Numbered from the stretch's first letter, positions 22,751-34,160 are shown. The stretch is 64,000 nucleotides of DNA from Fragilaria crotonensis (GCA_022925895.1 JAKSYS010000098.1:1-64000), one strand, 5' to 3'. The notes: generated by a model from the letters alone, not told the origin. Made by a program: numbers and translations.

Positions 22751-24367
22751 CTATTTCTTCTTTCCCTTCTCGGCCTTGACGATAGATTTGATGACGCCGA
22801 CGGCAACGGTCTGACGCATGTCACGGACGGCAAAGCGTCAAGAGGTGGGTAATCAGTGAAGATTCGACACACATTGGCTTGGTAGGCTCGAGGTCAACAA
22901 TGCAAGCATCTCCAGTTTTGACGAACTTAGGGTTCTCTTCGAGTACTTTTCCGGTACGACGGTCCATCTTCTCCTTGATGTTAGCGAATTTGCAGGCAAC
23001 GTGGGCAGTGTGGCAATCGAGGACAGGGGAGTATCCGTTGGAGATTTGTCCAGGGTGGTTCATGACAATGACCTGCGCCTCGAAGGAAGCAACTGATGCA
23101 GCGGGCTCGTTCTTAGAGTCGGAGGCCACGTATCCACGACGAAGATCCTTGACGGCAACGTTCTTAACGTTGAATCCGACGTTGTCACCAGGCACGGCCT
23201 CAGGGAGGGATTCGTGGTGCATCTCGACGGACTTAATTTCGGCAATGGTACCAGATGGCGCGAAGAGAGCATGGATACCAGGCTTGATGACACCGGTCTC
23301 GACACGTCCGACAGGTACGGTTCCGATACCTCCAATCTTGTAGACATCCTGGAGAGGGAGACGGAGGGCCTTGTCGGTTGGGCGCTTAGGTGGCTTAACC
23401 TGGTCAAGAGCCTCGAGAAGGTAAGGTCCCTTGTACCAAGGCATGTTGGCGGACTTGTCAATCATATTGTCACCCTCCCATCCGGAGATCGGAACGAATG
23501 GGATCTTCATTGGCTTGTAACCAACCTTCTTGGGTAGGAGCTGACTTCTCCTTGATTTCCTCGTAACGAGCTTCGCTGTACTTGACGGTCTTGTCGTCCA
23601 TCTTGTTCATGGCGACGATCATTTGCTTGACTCCAGGGTGTATGCAAGGAGGGCGTGTTCACGGGTCTGGCCATCCTTGGAGATACCAGCCTCGAAACCT
23701 CCCTGGGAGGAGTCGATAACGAGAATGGCAACATCAGCCTGGGAGGTTCCGGTAATCATGTTCTTGATGAAATCACGGTGTCCTGGGGCATCAATGACAG
23801 TGAAGGAGTACTTTGGGGACTCGAACTTCCACAGAGCAATGTCAATGGTGATACCGCGTTCACGCTCGGCCTTGAGGTTGTCAAGGACCCAGGCATACTT
23901 GAAGGAGGACTTTCCGAGTTCGGCGGCTTCCTTCTCGTACTTCTCAATGGTACGCTTATCGATACCTCCGCACTTGTAGATCAAGTGACCGGTGGTGGTA
24001 GACTTACCTGTTGAAAGAGTCACAAGAGATCAGGTGTTAGAATGACTCGCAACCCGGTTACCGCACAACGTGTACGCTGCATGGAGGACATTGAACAAGC
24101 CAAAACTCCAAAACTGAATGGCGTCACGGCTCAACCGAGAGAACAACACGAGTGCTGGCCATGGTCGCATTTTCGCAGTCTTGGAAGAAACGCCACTGAC
24201 AAATCCTGTACTTCCCGTGTACCACACGTTTCAGTCTCATTTTCAACGAGTTTCCGTCAAAATCGCACCGCTTCATCTCCTTCATCTTCCTCCTCACAAC
24301 CAAGAAACGTACCGGCATCGACGTGGCCAATAACGACCAAAGAAACGTGAACCTTCTCCTTTCCCAT
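22751..24367 (-). CDS. EEF1A: Translation elongation factor eEF1A (EF-1-alpha)
   Basis: GTPase that delivers aminoacyl-tRNA to the ribosome. Exon 1 (24,367-24,313) encodes [18 protein letters not shown]; an intron (24,008-24,312, GT-AG) splits the P-loop Gly codon; exon 2 (24,007-22,751) begins [14 protein letters not shown]. GTPase motifs: GHVDAGKS (G1), DAPGHRDF (G3) and NKMD (G4). Domains 2 and 3 follow to the basic end KAEKGKKK. At least five single-base losses occur near 23,633, 23,545, 23,538, 22,860 and 22,839, most at identical-base runs. eEF1A is essential and otherwise perfectly conserved here, so these are far more likely assembly error than gene decay. It converges with the MRG gene. 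Confidence 0.95.
24008..24312 (-). other. Intron in eEF1A
   Basis: GTACGT donor at 24,312 and CAG acceptor at 24,008, phase 1, within the P-loop codon GGT. At 305 bases it is much longer than the other introns here (about 45-110 bases in most). First introns of highly expressed genes are often long and may carry enhancer function; that is an inference. Confidence 0.85.
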
Positions 24368-25018
24368 GGTGGATTTTCAAGAGGCGTTAATAGGGTGCTA
24401 CTCGTGAGTGTGAGATTTTCTTGGTCAGGAGCAAATCAATGACTTCGTAGGTAAAAATTGGTAGAAATTGTACGGCGTAGATCTTTGTGGACGACATTGC
24501 AACGAAGGGATGACGGACAGAACACTGTTTGTCAGAGGAATTTCATCCTACCAGGTACCGGAACTGGTACAGTCCTATTGTAGTGCTCCTACTACCAGTA
24601 GATAAGGAGGACGGCCTTCGAACGGTGTACTGAGATCAGTGTACAATGTACAGGTTGCCAGCGTGTTGCATGTCGAATCACGCTGCTGAAGTACCGTACC
24701 AGTACTCAGTATCGATGCAAGAACAGTTCAGTGTGGTACAGTGTACTCCGAGTACAGTGTACAGTGTACAGTGTACATGTACAGCATGCTTTTTTACGGC
24801 ATTCTCCTACTAGCTTGCAGTACTGGATATCATGGTACTGTATTACGTGGATTATGGACAATGGAAACCTACAGTACCATCTACGAGTACCAGTATTCGA
24901 GTATCTGTACAGACTGTACATATGAACTGGAATAAGAGTACTCATATCTGAATATTTCGAGTATTTAGTTACTGGTACTGTAGTACTCTAGTACTCGCAG
25001 TACACGTTGTTGGGAATA
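24368..25018. other. eEF1A promoter region and GTAC-rich spacer
   Basis: Upstream of eEF1A. From about 24,545 to 25,000 the sequence is extremely rich in GTAC, including CAGTGTACAGTGTACAGTG at about 24,757-24,780. No gene supported. Confidence 0.45.
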
Positions 25019-25598
25019 TGCCTAATGCGCTTGGAATTGATGCGCTTATAAAGCACTTGCACCAATCAAAATCGTCCAAAGTTCGGGTGGGGTTGCCCCT
25101 CCCCGAAAGAGTCATCTACCTTTTCTGAAAATATCAATAACGGTTCAAGTCAGGTTGCAAGCAACACCAGTCGAGAGGTTATATATCTTAACTTCTACTT
25201 CAATGTGAAATGTGAATGTTTGGCGATGGCGTAGTGCTGGGAGTAGTGGGTCTTGCATGTGTGACATTTAATGACGCGTATACATCGCAGGCACGAAGAT
25301 CGTGTGCGAGAAGATCTTCTTTTGGTTCTTTTTTTTTTACGATCTCTTGGTGAAAACACAAGTACTCCGAGTGTTGCGAAGTGCGGCGAAGACTGCTAAT
25401 TTGGTTGATCTATTTAAAAAAGTACCAGGTACTGTGAGTAGGACTTCGTCTTACATGTTACATGTTTGATCGTGTGGTCATGAGCGTTAAAAGTGACCTT
25501 CATACTTAGGCAGGGGGGGTGTAACAGAATTATTGACTTGGACGATTTTGATTGGTGCAAGTGCTTTATAAGCGCATTAATTCTAAGCGCATTAGGCA
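25019..25598. mobile_element. Miniature inverted-repeat element with ~58-bp TIRs
   Basis: The left arm (about 25,019-25,078) and right arm (about 25,539-25,598) are inverted copies that differ at about two or three positions; both start TGCCTAATGCGCTT and include AAAGCACTTGCACCAATC. The 580-bp element has no coding capacity. The 11 bases CGTTGTTGGGA occur just outside both ends (about 25,005-25,015 and 25,604-25,614), separated from the arms by 3-5 bases. If these are the target duplication, a Mutator-like or other 9-11-bp-duplicating superfamily is suggested. The right arm ends about 70 bases upstream of the RPB11 start, so it supplies part of that promoter. Confidence 0.75.
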
Positions 25599-25667
25599 CT
25601 CTCCGTTGTTGGGACTGTCACTTTCGTATTTCTTTCGTACCGCACTTCCTCAATTCGAAATCCGACC

Positions 25668-26051
25668 ATGAACGCCCCGGAACGATCTGCCTCGTTCTTG
25701 CTCGATGAAGACGCCGGTGAAGTCAAGGTGACATACGCAGCGGATACAAAGATTAGCAATGCTGGAACCTTTCGTTTCAACAAAGAAGATCATACGATTG
25801 GCAACTTGTTGCGCATGCAACTATTGCGAGACCCGTCCGTCCGATTTGCAGGGTACCAACATCCGCACCCTTTGGTGCACTATTTGAATTTTAAGATTCA
25901 AACAAATTCCAGTACTGTGGCTCCTGTTGAAGTTCTATCATCGGCTATTGAAGATCTGTCGAACGAAACGGACCATTTGATCACGGCCTTTGCGGACGCC
26001 GTCGACGATTGGAGAAAGGAGAATGAAACGGGGGTCATGGGACAGTATTAG
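25668..26051 (+). CDS. RPB11: RNA polymerase II subunit RPB11
   Basis: 127 residues, single exon, ATG preceded by CGACC. It carries the RPB11/alpha-like heterodimerisation fold: GTFRFNKEDHTIGNLLRMQLL near the N-terminus, GYQHPHPLVHYLNFKIQT in the middle and a C-terminal helix. Length and the DHTIGN...HPL spacing match RPB11 better than the Pol I/III paralogue RPC19. It partners RPB3 in polymerase assembly. No frame problem, unlike most neighbours. Confidence 0.92.
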   Translation: MNAPERSASFLLDEDAGEVKVTYAADTKISNAGTFRFNKEDHTIGNLLRMQLLRDPSVRFAGYQHPHPLVHYLNFKIQTNSSTVAPVEVLSSAIEDLSNETDHLITAFADAVDDWRKENETGVMGQY

Positions 26052-26098
26052 ATTTGTAGTTATAGAAGTAATGAGAAGTAGAAGTAAGTAGTCCAATA

Positions 26099-27354
26099 CT
26101 ACCAAATCCATAAGGCTGTACTAGTGTCACAGGACGCGAACATTGTAAGCTTGGGATTGAAACCCACCCACGAGACGGTACCGGTGTGGCCTTCCAACTT
26201 GCGAATCATAGCGCCAGAGTCCACGTTCCAGCAAGAAATCGACCCATCTTCATTCCCGACCAAGACTGTCTTGTCGTCAGATGTCCAACACGCACTGCTT
26301 ACTCCTGGACTGGAAAGACTGCGTTGCAAGGTGCCTTCGTAGCCATCCAACGTCACGCAGAGTCCATTCTTGCCGATGACTAAGATTTGATTTCCAGATG
26401 CATTGAAGGTCATGCTAGTCCAGTCACTTCGTGCCTGTTTGTGGGTGACGGTCTTTTCCAGCATCGAAGTTGTTACTTTCATTTCTGAAAAGGCGCCTCC
26501 TGAATAATTGCGTGCATCGTACAGATGAATATACTGCCAAAACGGTCGTCGGCAAAAAATGTGTCAGAGTATGTAGGCAATTAACCAAACGGCATAGCGC
26601 AACCCCCTCGCTGTACTCACATGACCCTGTCCCGCGGCCATAGGGGCAGTGATTCCAAAGACTAAACCAGTGCTGTCAAATTCAGCATATGGAACTCCCT
26701 GCGCTTGTGGTGGGAGCTCCATTTGAGCCACAACGCCAGGCTGTTGCAGACTCCACAATCTAAATTGACCTCACGAGGTTAGACAGACGACAGACGACAG
26801 ACGACAGAGACATAATGGAGTACATGCATCCCTAGTGCACACAGTGTGAACTCACCTAACTGTTCCATCCTGACTGCTTGTCAAAAAAGTGTCGTCGGTG
26901 GGGTTCATGGAGATATTGTTCACCACATCGGTATGTCCACGGAATTTGCGCAAGATTTTGTTGTCAAACACTGAATGATAGTTTAGCGCATATCGATTCG
27001 AAATTGGTTGATCCGGTGTACCCTTTCCTGCAACAAGCACGCATTTATCGTGGTGACTGCGACGAGGGGTGACAAAGGTAATGCGTAAAGTTTGTGAGCG
27101 GACGGACTAGGTGAACATGCTTTGAGTTTGGAATTGTATAGCACTCACGTTGCTTCCACCAACGAGACTCCTTCTCGTTCAAATTTAAACGGTGTTGCGG
27201 ATGACTTTCCTGTTTTGCAGTCAATTACCGATAATTTGATTGAATCTGAAGCAACGAAGAGGTATTGGCCTTGTTCGTGAAACGACGCCGAGGTGACCCG
27301 TCCTTTGCCAGGTATCACTGAACCAATTTGAGGACCTGGAGAAGTGAACTCCAT
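26099..27354 (-). CDS. WDR82: WD40 protein WDR82/Swd2
   Basis: Subunit of Set1/COMPASS H3K4 methyltransferase and of transcription-termination phosphatase complexes. Four exons splice in phase with GT-AG ends: 27,354-27,149, 27,056-26,856, 26,759-26,621 and 26,533-26,099, giving 326 residues, close to human WDR82 (313). WD repeats visible: VTSASFHEQGQYLFVAS, GHTDVVNNISMNPTDDTFLTSSQDGTVRLW, WTSMTFNASGNQILVIG, VSSACWTSDDKTVLVGNEDG and GHTGTVSWVGFNPKLTMFAS. The ATG at 27,354 (MEFTSPGPQIG) is the only good start upstream of the first repeat. No frameshift. Nuclear. Confidence 0.9.
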
Positions 27355-27934
27355 CGTCAGATGTTTTGATGAAACGAGTTTTGTGGATGATGCTGATGGC
27401 TCTTGATAATAATTCAAGTACAGTCTTTGTCCTCACCAGCAGGTTGTAAGCGTTGATAACACGGATATGTATGTAACTGTTACAGCTCGCAGATGTGTTC
27501 GACAATCAATGGATGCTCGACACGCGACGGTGATCACGTCTGATGGCTGTTCCATAGCTATACTCACTGTCAGCAGTGCCAGTAAAATCGCTGATGTTGT
27601 TTGTATTGGTACGCGGACCGGCGTACGAGTACTCCATGGTTGCTACTGTCAGGTACACCAGTAAAGTACTCCAGTACAACACAGGTACTGTGCTGTACCT
27701 ACACATTACATCTCTCATCTCTTAATTTGTTCATTATATTGTTGACTAAGACCTGTAATCGCTCACACTGGAAGTGCACGACTTCCCACTAGAAGGTAAG
27801 TCTTGATTCAAGAACAGCACGACCACGAATATGTAGGGAGTGAACCATTGAATGGTTATGCTTTTGGCACCAGCGTGAGCACTTCTTCGATTAGCGACAA
27901 TATTTACTCAAAAGAGGATGTCAACACCTTTTCA
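27355..27934. other. Spacer between WDR82 and CMC1
   Basis: Contains WDR82 upstream sequence and a GTAC-containing tract at about 27,640-27,700. No coding region supported. Confidence 0.4.
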
Positions 27935-28252
27935 TTACTTGGAACTTCCGCCTGCGACTGTGATGCTGCGTTGCTCTAACAATCCAGGGTTTTCCTCGAG
28001 ATATTTGGCAAATGCTTCGTCCGAATTGTGCACATACATGCACTCGGTGATGGCCTTATTCAACGAGCGACACATGAAGATGACTGCAAGACCGTTTTCT
28101 TGAGCGCACTCGGCAAACGCTCGCATTTGAGGCGCACACTTTTGAATGGCGTCGTCCTTGAATTCACTTCGAATCCTGTATTCGGCGAAGTTGCGGAAGC
28201 TGAGACGAGCGTCTCGACCTTCGTCACGGATTCGACTGGAGCGATCTGACAT
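27935..28252 (-). CDS. CMC1: COX assembly mitochondrial protein CMC1-like (twin CX9C)
   Basis: 105 residues, single exon, start MSDRSSRIRD. It has the twin Cx9C signature of the mitochondrial intermembrane-space CHCH fold: CAPQMRAFAEC and CRSLNKAITEC, separated by 12 residues. It is a substrate of the Mia40/Erv1 import relay. The family has a role in copper delivery and early assembly of cytochrome c oxidase (Cox1). The N-terminal charged helix and absence of a presequence are as expected. CMC2 and other CHCH proteins are alternatives; the overall pattern fits CMC1 best. Confidence 0.85.
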   Translation of the reverse strand: MSDRSSRIRDEGRDARLSFRNFAEYRIRSEFKDDAIQKCAPQMRAFAECAQENGLAVIFMCRSLNKAITECMYVHNSDEAFAKYLEENPGLLEQRSITVAGGSSK

Positions 28253-28626
28253 TGTCGTATGACTTATTTGTATGCTTGATCTTATCGTGATGATGTATGG
28301 TTCTGAAGTTTTGGTGATGACAGGAAAGTCAATGGCCGACGATGATGTTGAGCTGTCTGAATGAGATCGGTGGCTAACCCTTCTTCCTGATGCTCCGTCG
28401 TGTAAGTCGCTGCTGCGTCACATGTCGCAACTTGGATTCCAAAACTAACAGTACATGCTGTGTGCCAGTGCTGTACGTCCAATTTTACTGTTCTACACTC
28501 TGGAAGTTCGAACGAAACATCGGTTGACGAACATACAATTTGCCGCCATTCGTCTTCAACTGTGTTGTTTCAGTTTCATTTCGTTCTTGATCAGGGGTGC
28601 ATTGCGTGCTCTCTAGAACTTTGACC

Positions 28627-29095
28627 ATGGCATCGTTCTTGTTTGGATCTATTGCCTTTGGATACACGTTCTATGCGGTAGGTCACTGAAAAGTGTTGTA
28701 ACTGTTCCGAGTTTTTACGGATAGGACGTACTCCTTCGCCAATTGACCTCTCACACAAATTGCTGTCTGCTCGGTATGGTATTCACGTGTTACATCAGAT
28801 TAAACCAGCGGTAGTTGTGGACCAACTCCTTCACTTTGCCGTCGATATCTTGGTTCCAGGCAGAGGTGTGGGCGAGAGCAACTGGTTTATGAAGAACTGG
28901 AGAACCCTAGAGCAGTCGACCGAAAAGGCATCCCGTGAAATGGAAATTCGAGCCGACCTACGGCGATGGGATCAACAATTTCCAGAGTTGCATCATGAAT
29001 TGATAGTGCGGTACGTTGCCGGTATCCTAGCGTCAGCGCTCGTGACTGCAATTTGTGATATCTTCCGACCGTCGCATCGGCAACGAAGATCGTAG
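28627..29095 (+). CDS. Small protein of unknown function with hydrophobic N-terminus
   Basis: Exon 1 (28,627-28,677) encodes MASFLFGSIAFGYTFYA; a 47-base GT-AG intron (28,678-28,724) follows; exon 2 runs to 29,095. The frame shifts once near 28,753 (one lost base). About 150 residues: a hydrophobic start that may be a membrane anchor or signal, a middle with WFMKNWRTLE, a charged helix EKASREMEIRADLRRWDQQF, and a second hydrophobic segment YVAGILASALVTAI with a basic end. I do not recognise a family. Confidence 0.6.
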
Positions 29096-29665
29096 AGTAC
29101 TGTTTCTTCTGGTCGTAATTGCTGGTTCGCACTGGAGAGCGACATTTGCAGCGCTCCAGAGAGACTTTTCAGGCGAATCTAAATGAATACTCGTAGGAAT
29201 AATTTCGACAGAGGCAAAGGTTTTCGAAGCCGAAACGCTGAGGTAAAGATCAAAAGGACGAAAATGAAGTACTTCGAATTGTACGTATCAGATGTAGACA
29301 TGGCAGCAGCAAAGTTCCTCGGGGGTTGACAGGCTGAATGCACTCAAGGTTATAATACTCCACTTTGTGCCCGCACTTGGCGACGACCCTCGATGACTAG
29401 ACTGTCGTAGTTGCAACGCCATGATTCGAAACACGAGGCAGTTGCTTCAGTGCTTCTTGGTGGTTTCGTGCCCCTGACTCTAGACGACTACCGTAGCTTC
29501 GTAAACGGTACTGCGTCTTTCCAACTGACTGCCACAAGAGTGCAGACGGATTGTAGTAATCCCCAATCCCCAACCGGTAGTCAACATTTCTGAGTCCTAC
29601 GATACTACGAAGGCAGAACAAAACTAAAAAATCTTAAAGAAATTGTAACAGGCCCTACATCAAGA
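29096..29665. other. Convergent spacer
   Basis: Lies between the 3' ends of the unknown small gene (+) and the ATP6AP2-like gene (-). No feature beyond presumed 3' UTRs. Confidence 0.4.
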
Positions 29666-30648
29666 TTAATCACCAATCTTTGCCGATTCACCAAACAGCA
29701 ACGTATCGGCTTCGAGTGGCATGTTTATCATGAGATAGACAACGAAAAAGAGCATGACGACCAATCCAACGGATGTCCACAAGACAATGTTGAAATATTG
29801 GATCTGGAACATGGTCTTGAAAGGCGTAACCCATTCACCGTCGGTATTGTAGTAACCGTATCCGTAGTAGGCGTTGTTGTATTGTGTGCTTCCATCACCG
29901 TTGCCGTCTTCTTCGTCATCTTGGGCTTTGCGCTGGTCTGCAGAACAAAAAGGTCAGCTCTTTCTTGCACATTAATGTTCGGAACGCATTTGCATTTCAT
30001 TATTGACTTACTTTGGTTATCTTCAGCGCCGCCATTTTCACTAAGACGACGACGGAAAGCGCCATCCTCCTCTTCGACAACAAGATGAACAATGATGGTG
30101 GAGTCACTTCCCGCCTGCTTCTGCAACGCAGAGATCATTGCAGCAATTTGAGCATCAACGGCGCCGGAGTTGCCCACATCAACGTCAATTGAAACAGACG
30201 AAAGAATCTTGGAAGACGCCTCTGCCTTGACGCCATCAACAAACGACGCAGTGTCGATGGACTTGGAAGGACCAACGTGGTTCATAAGGTGGCGGTGGTG
30301 CGCTTCTGGGAGGGTCATGTGGCCAACAACTCCATTTCCTTCAGATTGAACCAAGTTGGAGAGGATCGGCATGGAATTGAGATCAACCCCAGAACCACTG
30401 ATTCCAACAACTACCATACCATCAGGCTTATTGAACAAATCAGGGACGACAGTCATGCCCGACTGTTGAAGGCCCTTGCCCGACAAGGCACGGAAGAACG
30501 AATTAGCACCAGCTACAGTGGTACGCGTGTTCGTGGCGGTGGTTCGGCGAACACATCCGTGTTTTCCAAACTCTAACACAGCGACGGTGGTGGCACCATC
30601 GGCAACAGCAAGTGCCGCAAAGAGAAGAAACGTCTTCATCATCAACAT
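29666..30648 (-). CDS. Type I membrane protein resembling V-ATPase accessory protein ATP6AP2
   Basis: Two exons (30,648-30,012 and 29,937-29,666; GT-AG intron in phase), 302 residues. A signal peptide (TFLLFAALAVADG) starts a luminal domain containing short blocks like VVVGISGSGVDL and SSVSIDVDVGNSGAVDAQIAAMI. After a Gly/Tyr-rich linker comes one membrane segment, FNIVLWTSVGLVVMLFFVVY, and a short tail ending NMPLEADTLLFGESAKIGD. The FNxVLW start of the segment and the Asn-Met tail resemble the C-terminus of ATP6AP2 (renin receptor), which helps V-ATPase assembly. The assignment rests on this short region and is tentative; the gene model itself is strong. Confidence 0.6.
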
Positions 30649-31495
30649 CGTCAAAAGGATTGTTTTGGATCGGGCAGCATACACTGTTGAAAAGAAAGCA
30701 TGCCGGGGCGTTCGCAAGCGATAAACGAACGAACCCCATTCCTCCATTTTGTTAATAATACCGTTAACATTTAACGCTCTAAGTTAAAAAATGCTTTTGT
30801 TCTCCTTCTTGATTAAACTACAGTAGCTGGTACCGTGGCCTAGTACTTGTACCTTGTACAGTTTACTACTACTGTACTCCGTATTCTCTTGTGCAAATAC
30901 TATGTATGGGTTACGACATCTGACTTGCTGAGATGAAGCAGGTTGGGTTAGCTCCATGGCAACTTCGGGTAGATCTGGAGTATTCCGAGTAGTATAAGTT
31001 AGTGGTTAGCGGAGCTAAGAGACAGGCTGATCCTGCAAAGACAAAGGATACTACCTTAGTACGACAATTGTTGGTGGTCTACTTGTATGATCACACATTC
31101 ACCTCCATAAAAACTAGCATTCAATTTCTCCACAACAAAGAATTCTAGTATAGCTATGCGAACCATGCAGTGAAATCGTGCGCAACACTTTGCAACCTAG
31201 CGCATCGCTGAAGCCGACAAAGCGTGCTAAATGGAAGTAGGTTGGTTCCCTATCTCGTTCGATGACAAAGCTGCGGCAACTCAGGAAGCGATTGCCGCAG
31301 CACAACACACATACCATCGTTTGGTCCGACGACGATTCTGACTTGCTAGGCATGAATGAGCCCTACAACTAGGACATGTAAGATAACGCAGTCCTAGAAG
31401 CATTCTAATTTCCTGTATCATCAAGAGCTTAGTAGAATAAATCCCAGCTCATTCCAGTCACAATCTAGTTCTTCAGTACCACCATATGACATCAA
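30649..31495. other. Spacer without supported gene
   Basis: Intergenic. A short GTAC-rich tract lies at about 30,820-30,890. Small open frames on the minus strand (about 31,114-31,353) show no conserved features. Confidence 0.4.
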
Positions 31496-33024
31496 TTACC
31501 GAGTAGCATTGCTCACCAACCACGATTCCAACGCTGTCGCAGTGCGCTTCATCCTCCTTGGCGGCGCGTTGATGTCAAACGTGGCATTCCGATTCGATTG
31601 TTGCGCCGAGTCTGAATCGACAGCTAAATTGGAAAGACGGGACTCAGGCATACCTCCACCCGCGGTCGGGTGGTAAATCATCTTGCCATCGCGGCCCCAG
31701 ATTGGTCCATTGGGTGCACGACCAAAATCACCAAAGGTGGCATTCTTGGCCTCGCGACCCCATCCCCACCGTGGGGTCTACCGAACGACCTGAAACTGCG
31801 CAATTTTACATGTGATTGCACTACCTTTGGCCGTTTGCCTGCTGGTTCAATAGCCAATGGCCGATTCACTTCGAAACCGTGGTCCCATTGAACAGAACGG
31901 ATCTTTCGAACCTTGGATGCGGCCATTCCCAAGGAGCCATTCGCAGCAGATTTTCCGTGCAATACGCTGTTCAATCTCAGTGCAGATGATTGAGCTTTTT
32001 GCAACTTCGGGGATTGCGCCACGGCATCTGGGGAGAGATTTAGGGCGCTGTTGAAACTTGAAAGGTTGCCTGTGTTCGTTGCAGCTGGTTGAGAAGGCTT
32101 AACGATGGCGTCGGTGTTGACAGATGTCGCACGAGCGACAGCTTTAAACACCACAAGTCGAGCTTGCTCTACCATCGACTCGAACAAGGAATTAGTGTCA
32201 AGGCGAATGTCCACTCGAATCAATCCAGGCTTATCGTTTGATGCAAAATTGCCTGCGAGAGCTTTGAGAACAAGGTAATTCTTGAGAAAATAATAAGTGG
32301 ATTAGCGTTACTTACCAGCAATAGTCCCGGGTGCTCTCAAAAACACGGAATCGTTTTTTCCTTGGACTGAGATCGTCAGGTTAGCCTCAAACAGGAGAGG
32401 AAGAACAACATCAGCTTCTTTGACGTGGGCCTTCGCTGAATCAGGAAGCGGCAAGGTCTTAAACGAGGTCGTAGTAGAAATGATCTCAACTTTGGAAGAG
32501 AGCATGCTCAGCAGTCGAGATCGGCTTGCAGCATCTCCAGTTGTTAAGGAGTGCCTCAATAGAAGCAGGGTCCACGCGCGAATCCGAGAGGCTACCAGGA
32601 ATGAGAATGACGTTGAAACATTCTTGGATGCTGCCTGGGGAGCATAGACTACTGTTGATCGCGTCCATGAGGTGGTGGACCCCAGGGTTTGAACTGCACG
32701 CTTTTCAATGCTAGTAGAACTCTCCGAATTGGTGTCAGAACCATCGAGAACCGACGCAGCCATGGTTGGCTTCTCCGCTGGCTTCGAGAAGCTACTACCG
32801 ACGCCAGGCAGTGAATCCTTAGATTTAGCGTCAATCTTCATCTCCATGGCCGGGAGAGTACACACAACATCAGAACAGCCAGCCGTATCCGATAGGCATT
32901 CAGCGAAGTCGTCTGTCGTTGCGCCTCCATTTGAGCAACTAGAAACACCAGATCCTAGAGCCCTAGAACCGAGAAGTTGTGCGAAGTTCGAGACGATGGC
33001 TTCCTGTATGGAGACCTTGTCCAT
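31496..33024 (-). CDS. Protein of unknown function, Ser/Ala-rich, probably nuclear
   Basis: Exon 1 is 33,024-32,316 and exon 2 starts at 32,252 (GT-AG intron, 32,253-32,315). It starts MDKVSIQEAIV and has Ser/Thr-rich low-complexity stretches, then a helical part (SFLVASRIRAWTLLLLRHSL), a region with VFLRAPGTIAG and LIRVDIRLDTNSLFESMV, and near the C-terminus a conserved-looking block FGRAPNGPIWGRDGKMIYHP with a basic patch PPRRMKR. The frame changes near 31,745, probably one lost base. No domain recognised. The composition and basic patch suggest a nuclear protein. Confidence 0.6.
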
Positions 33025-33761
33025 GATTGCGGTTAGACACTGATACTTGGAGTATCAAATGAAAAATGACTGTAGGGTGAGAGGCGGAGAATATGCTGTT
33101 GGGCAATCGGGATGGAAGCAGTGTACTGGCTGGAGGCTGGAGTTATCAAGGAGAACGGACAATCAATCTGGTGTCACGTACTCCAGCTGCGTACACCTGA
33201 TACTGGAGGTACACACCTCGGTCGGCAAATTCACGATAAGAAATAGGAACGCAATGACTCGAAAAAGACAAATGACCCCATTGGCTAATGAACTTGGGAC
33301 GCTCAGAAACGCAAAAACGTTATGTAAGGATTGTGATGAACAACCTGCTGTATATCTGTATGCATCTCGAATTTTCCGGGTTCGGCAGCTGCGTATTCCG
33401 AACTCCCGTATCTCATTACATCTAGTACCGTGTGTCGGCGAAGAATAAGTCATACATCGGTTTCTTCTATGTGCGTATCGTATGTACCGCTGAGTGTAGA
33501 TTATCTTATGCTGTACATCAAATAGTACCTGGTAGTTTGAAATGTAATGGATATGCGTAATATGATACTGGAATTCACTTTACTATCATGAGATACGTCC
33601 TGAAAATGATGTTTTATTACCAAAGCGGACCTTGCGTCATACCTCTTGATTCCCGGTTGAGCTTCCGGCTGACGCACTTCGATGTTTCAATGTCAGCCTG
33701 AAAAATACCGCTTATAATCAGATTTGATCATTTGGGGGGAAGGCCGTGTACTAATAGAGTA

Positions 33762-34160
33762 TGTCCCCTAATCGAGCCGATCGAGCTTTTCTAAATAAAT
33801 CGACTCCATAAATTATATCTCAAATCAATCTCAGACTGCTCTTCTGAGGATAAACATACCATACAGTTTACCAGTAGTAAGTAGATCTCGGTACTCCCGT
33901 ACACTACTGCAGGTCATGGCCGGCTCGATTAGGGGACAGATACACAGGCTCCCATAGAGATCTGCATTGAAACATAAGCTGAGGCCGTGCTTGTCCGCAT
34001 GTCCCCTAATCGAGCCGATGGAGCTTTTCTAAAAAAATCGACTCCATAAATTATATTACAACTGCTCATCTGAGGATAGAAATTCCGTACACAGTACCAG
34101 TAGTAAGTAGAACTCAGTACTCCCGTACACAACTGCAGGTCATGGCCGGCTCGATTCTAC
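33762..34160. mobile_element. Two adjacent copies of a ~177-bp miniature element with 18-bp inverted ends
   Basis: Copy 1 (33,762-33,938) is bounded by the perfect inverted pair TGTCCCCTAATCGAGCCG and its complement. Copy 2 (34,000-about 34,157) is roughly 85% similar by eye and starts with the same 18 bases, but loses the last part of its right end. A third fragment similar to the right edge of copy 1 and its flank (GGGGACAGATACACAGGCTCCC-like) appears at about 34,574-34,615, so the true element may extend beyond the 18-bp repeats. I could not see a target duplication. Confidence 0.65.

Noticed and set aside
22879-23979. Long open frames on the plus strand opposite eEF1A
   Set aside because: Antisense shadows produced by the strong codon bias of eEF1A; no independent motif.
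22751-24367. eEF1A as a pseudogene
   Set aside because: Only homopolymer-type single-base losses; residues, splice sites and P-loop are otherwise perfect and neighbouring genes show the same kind of loss.
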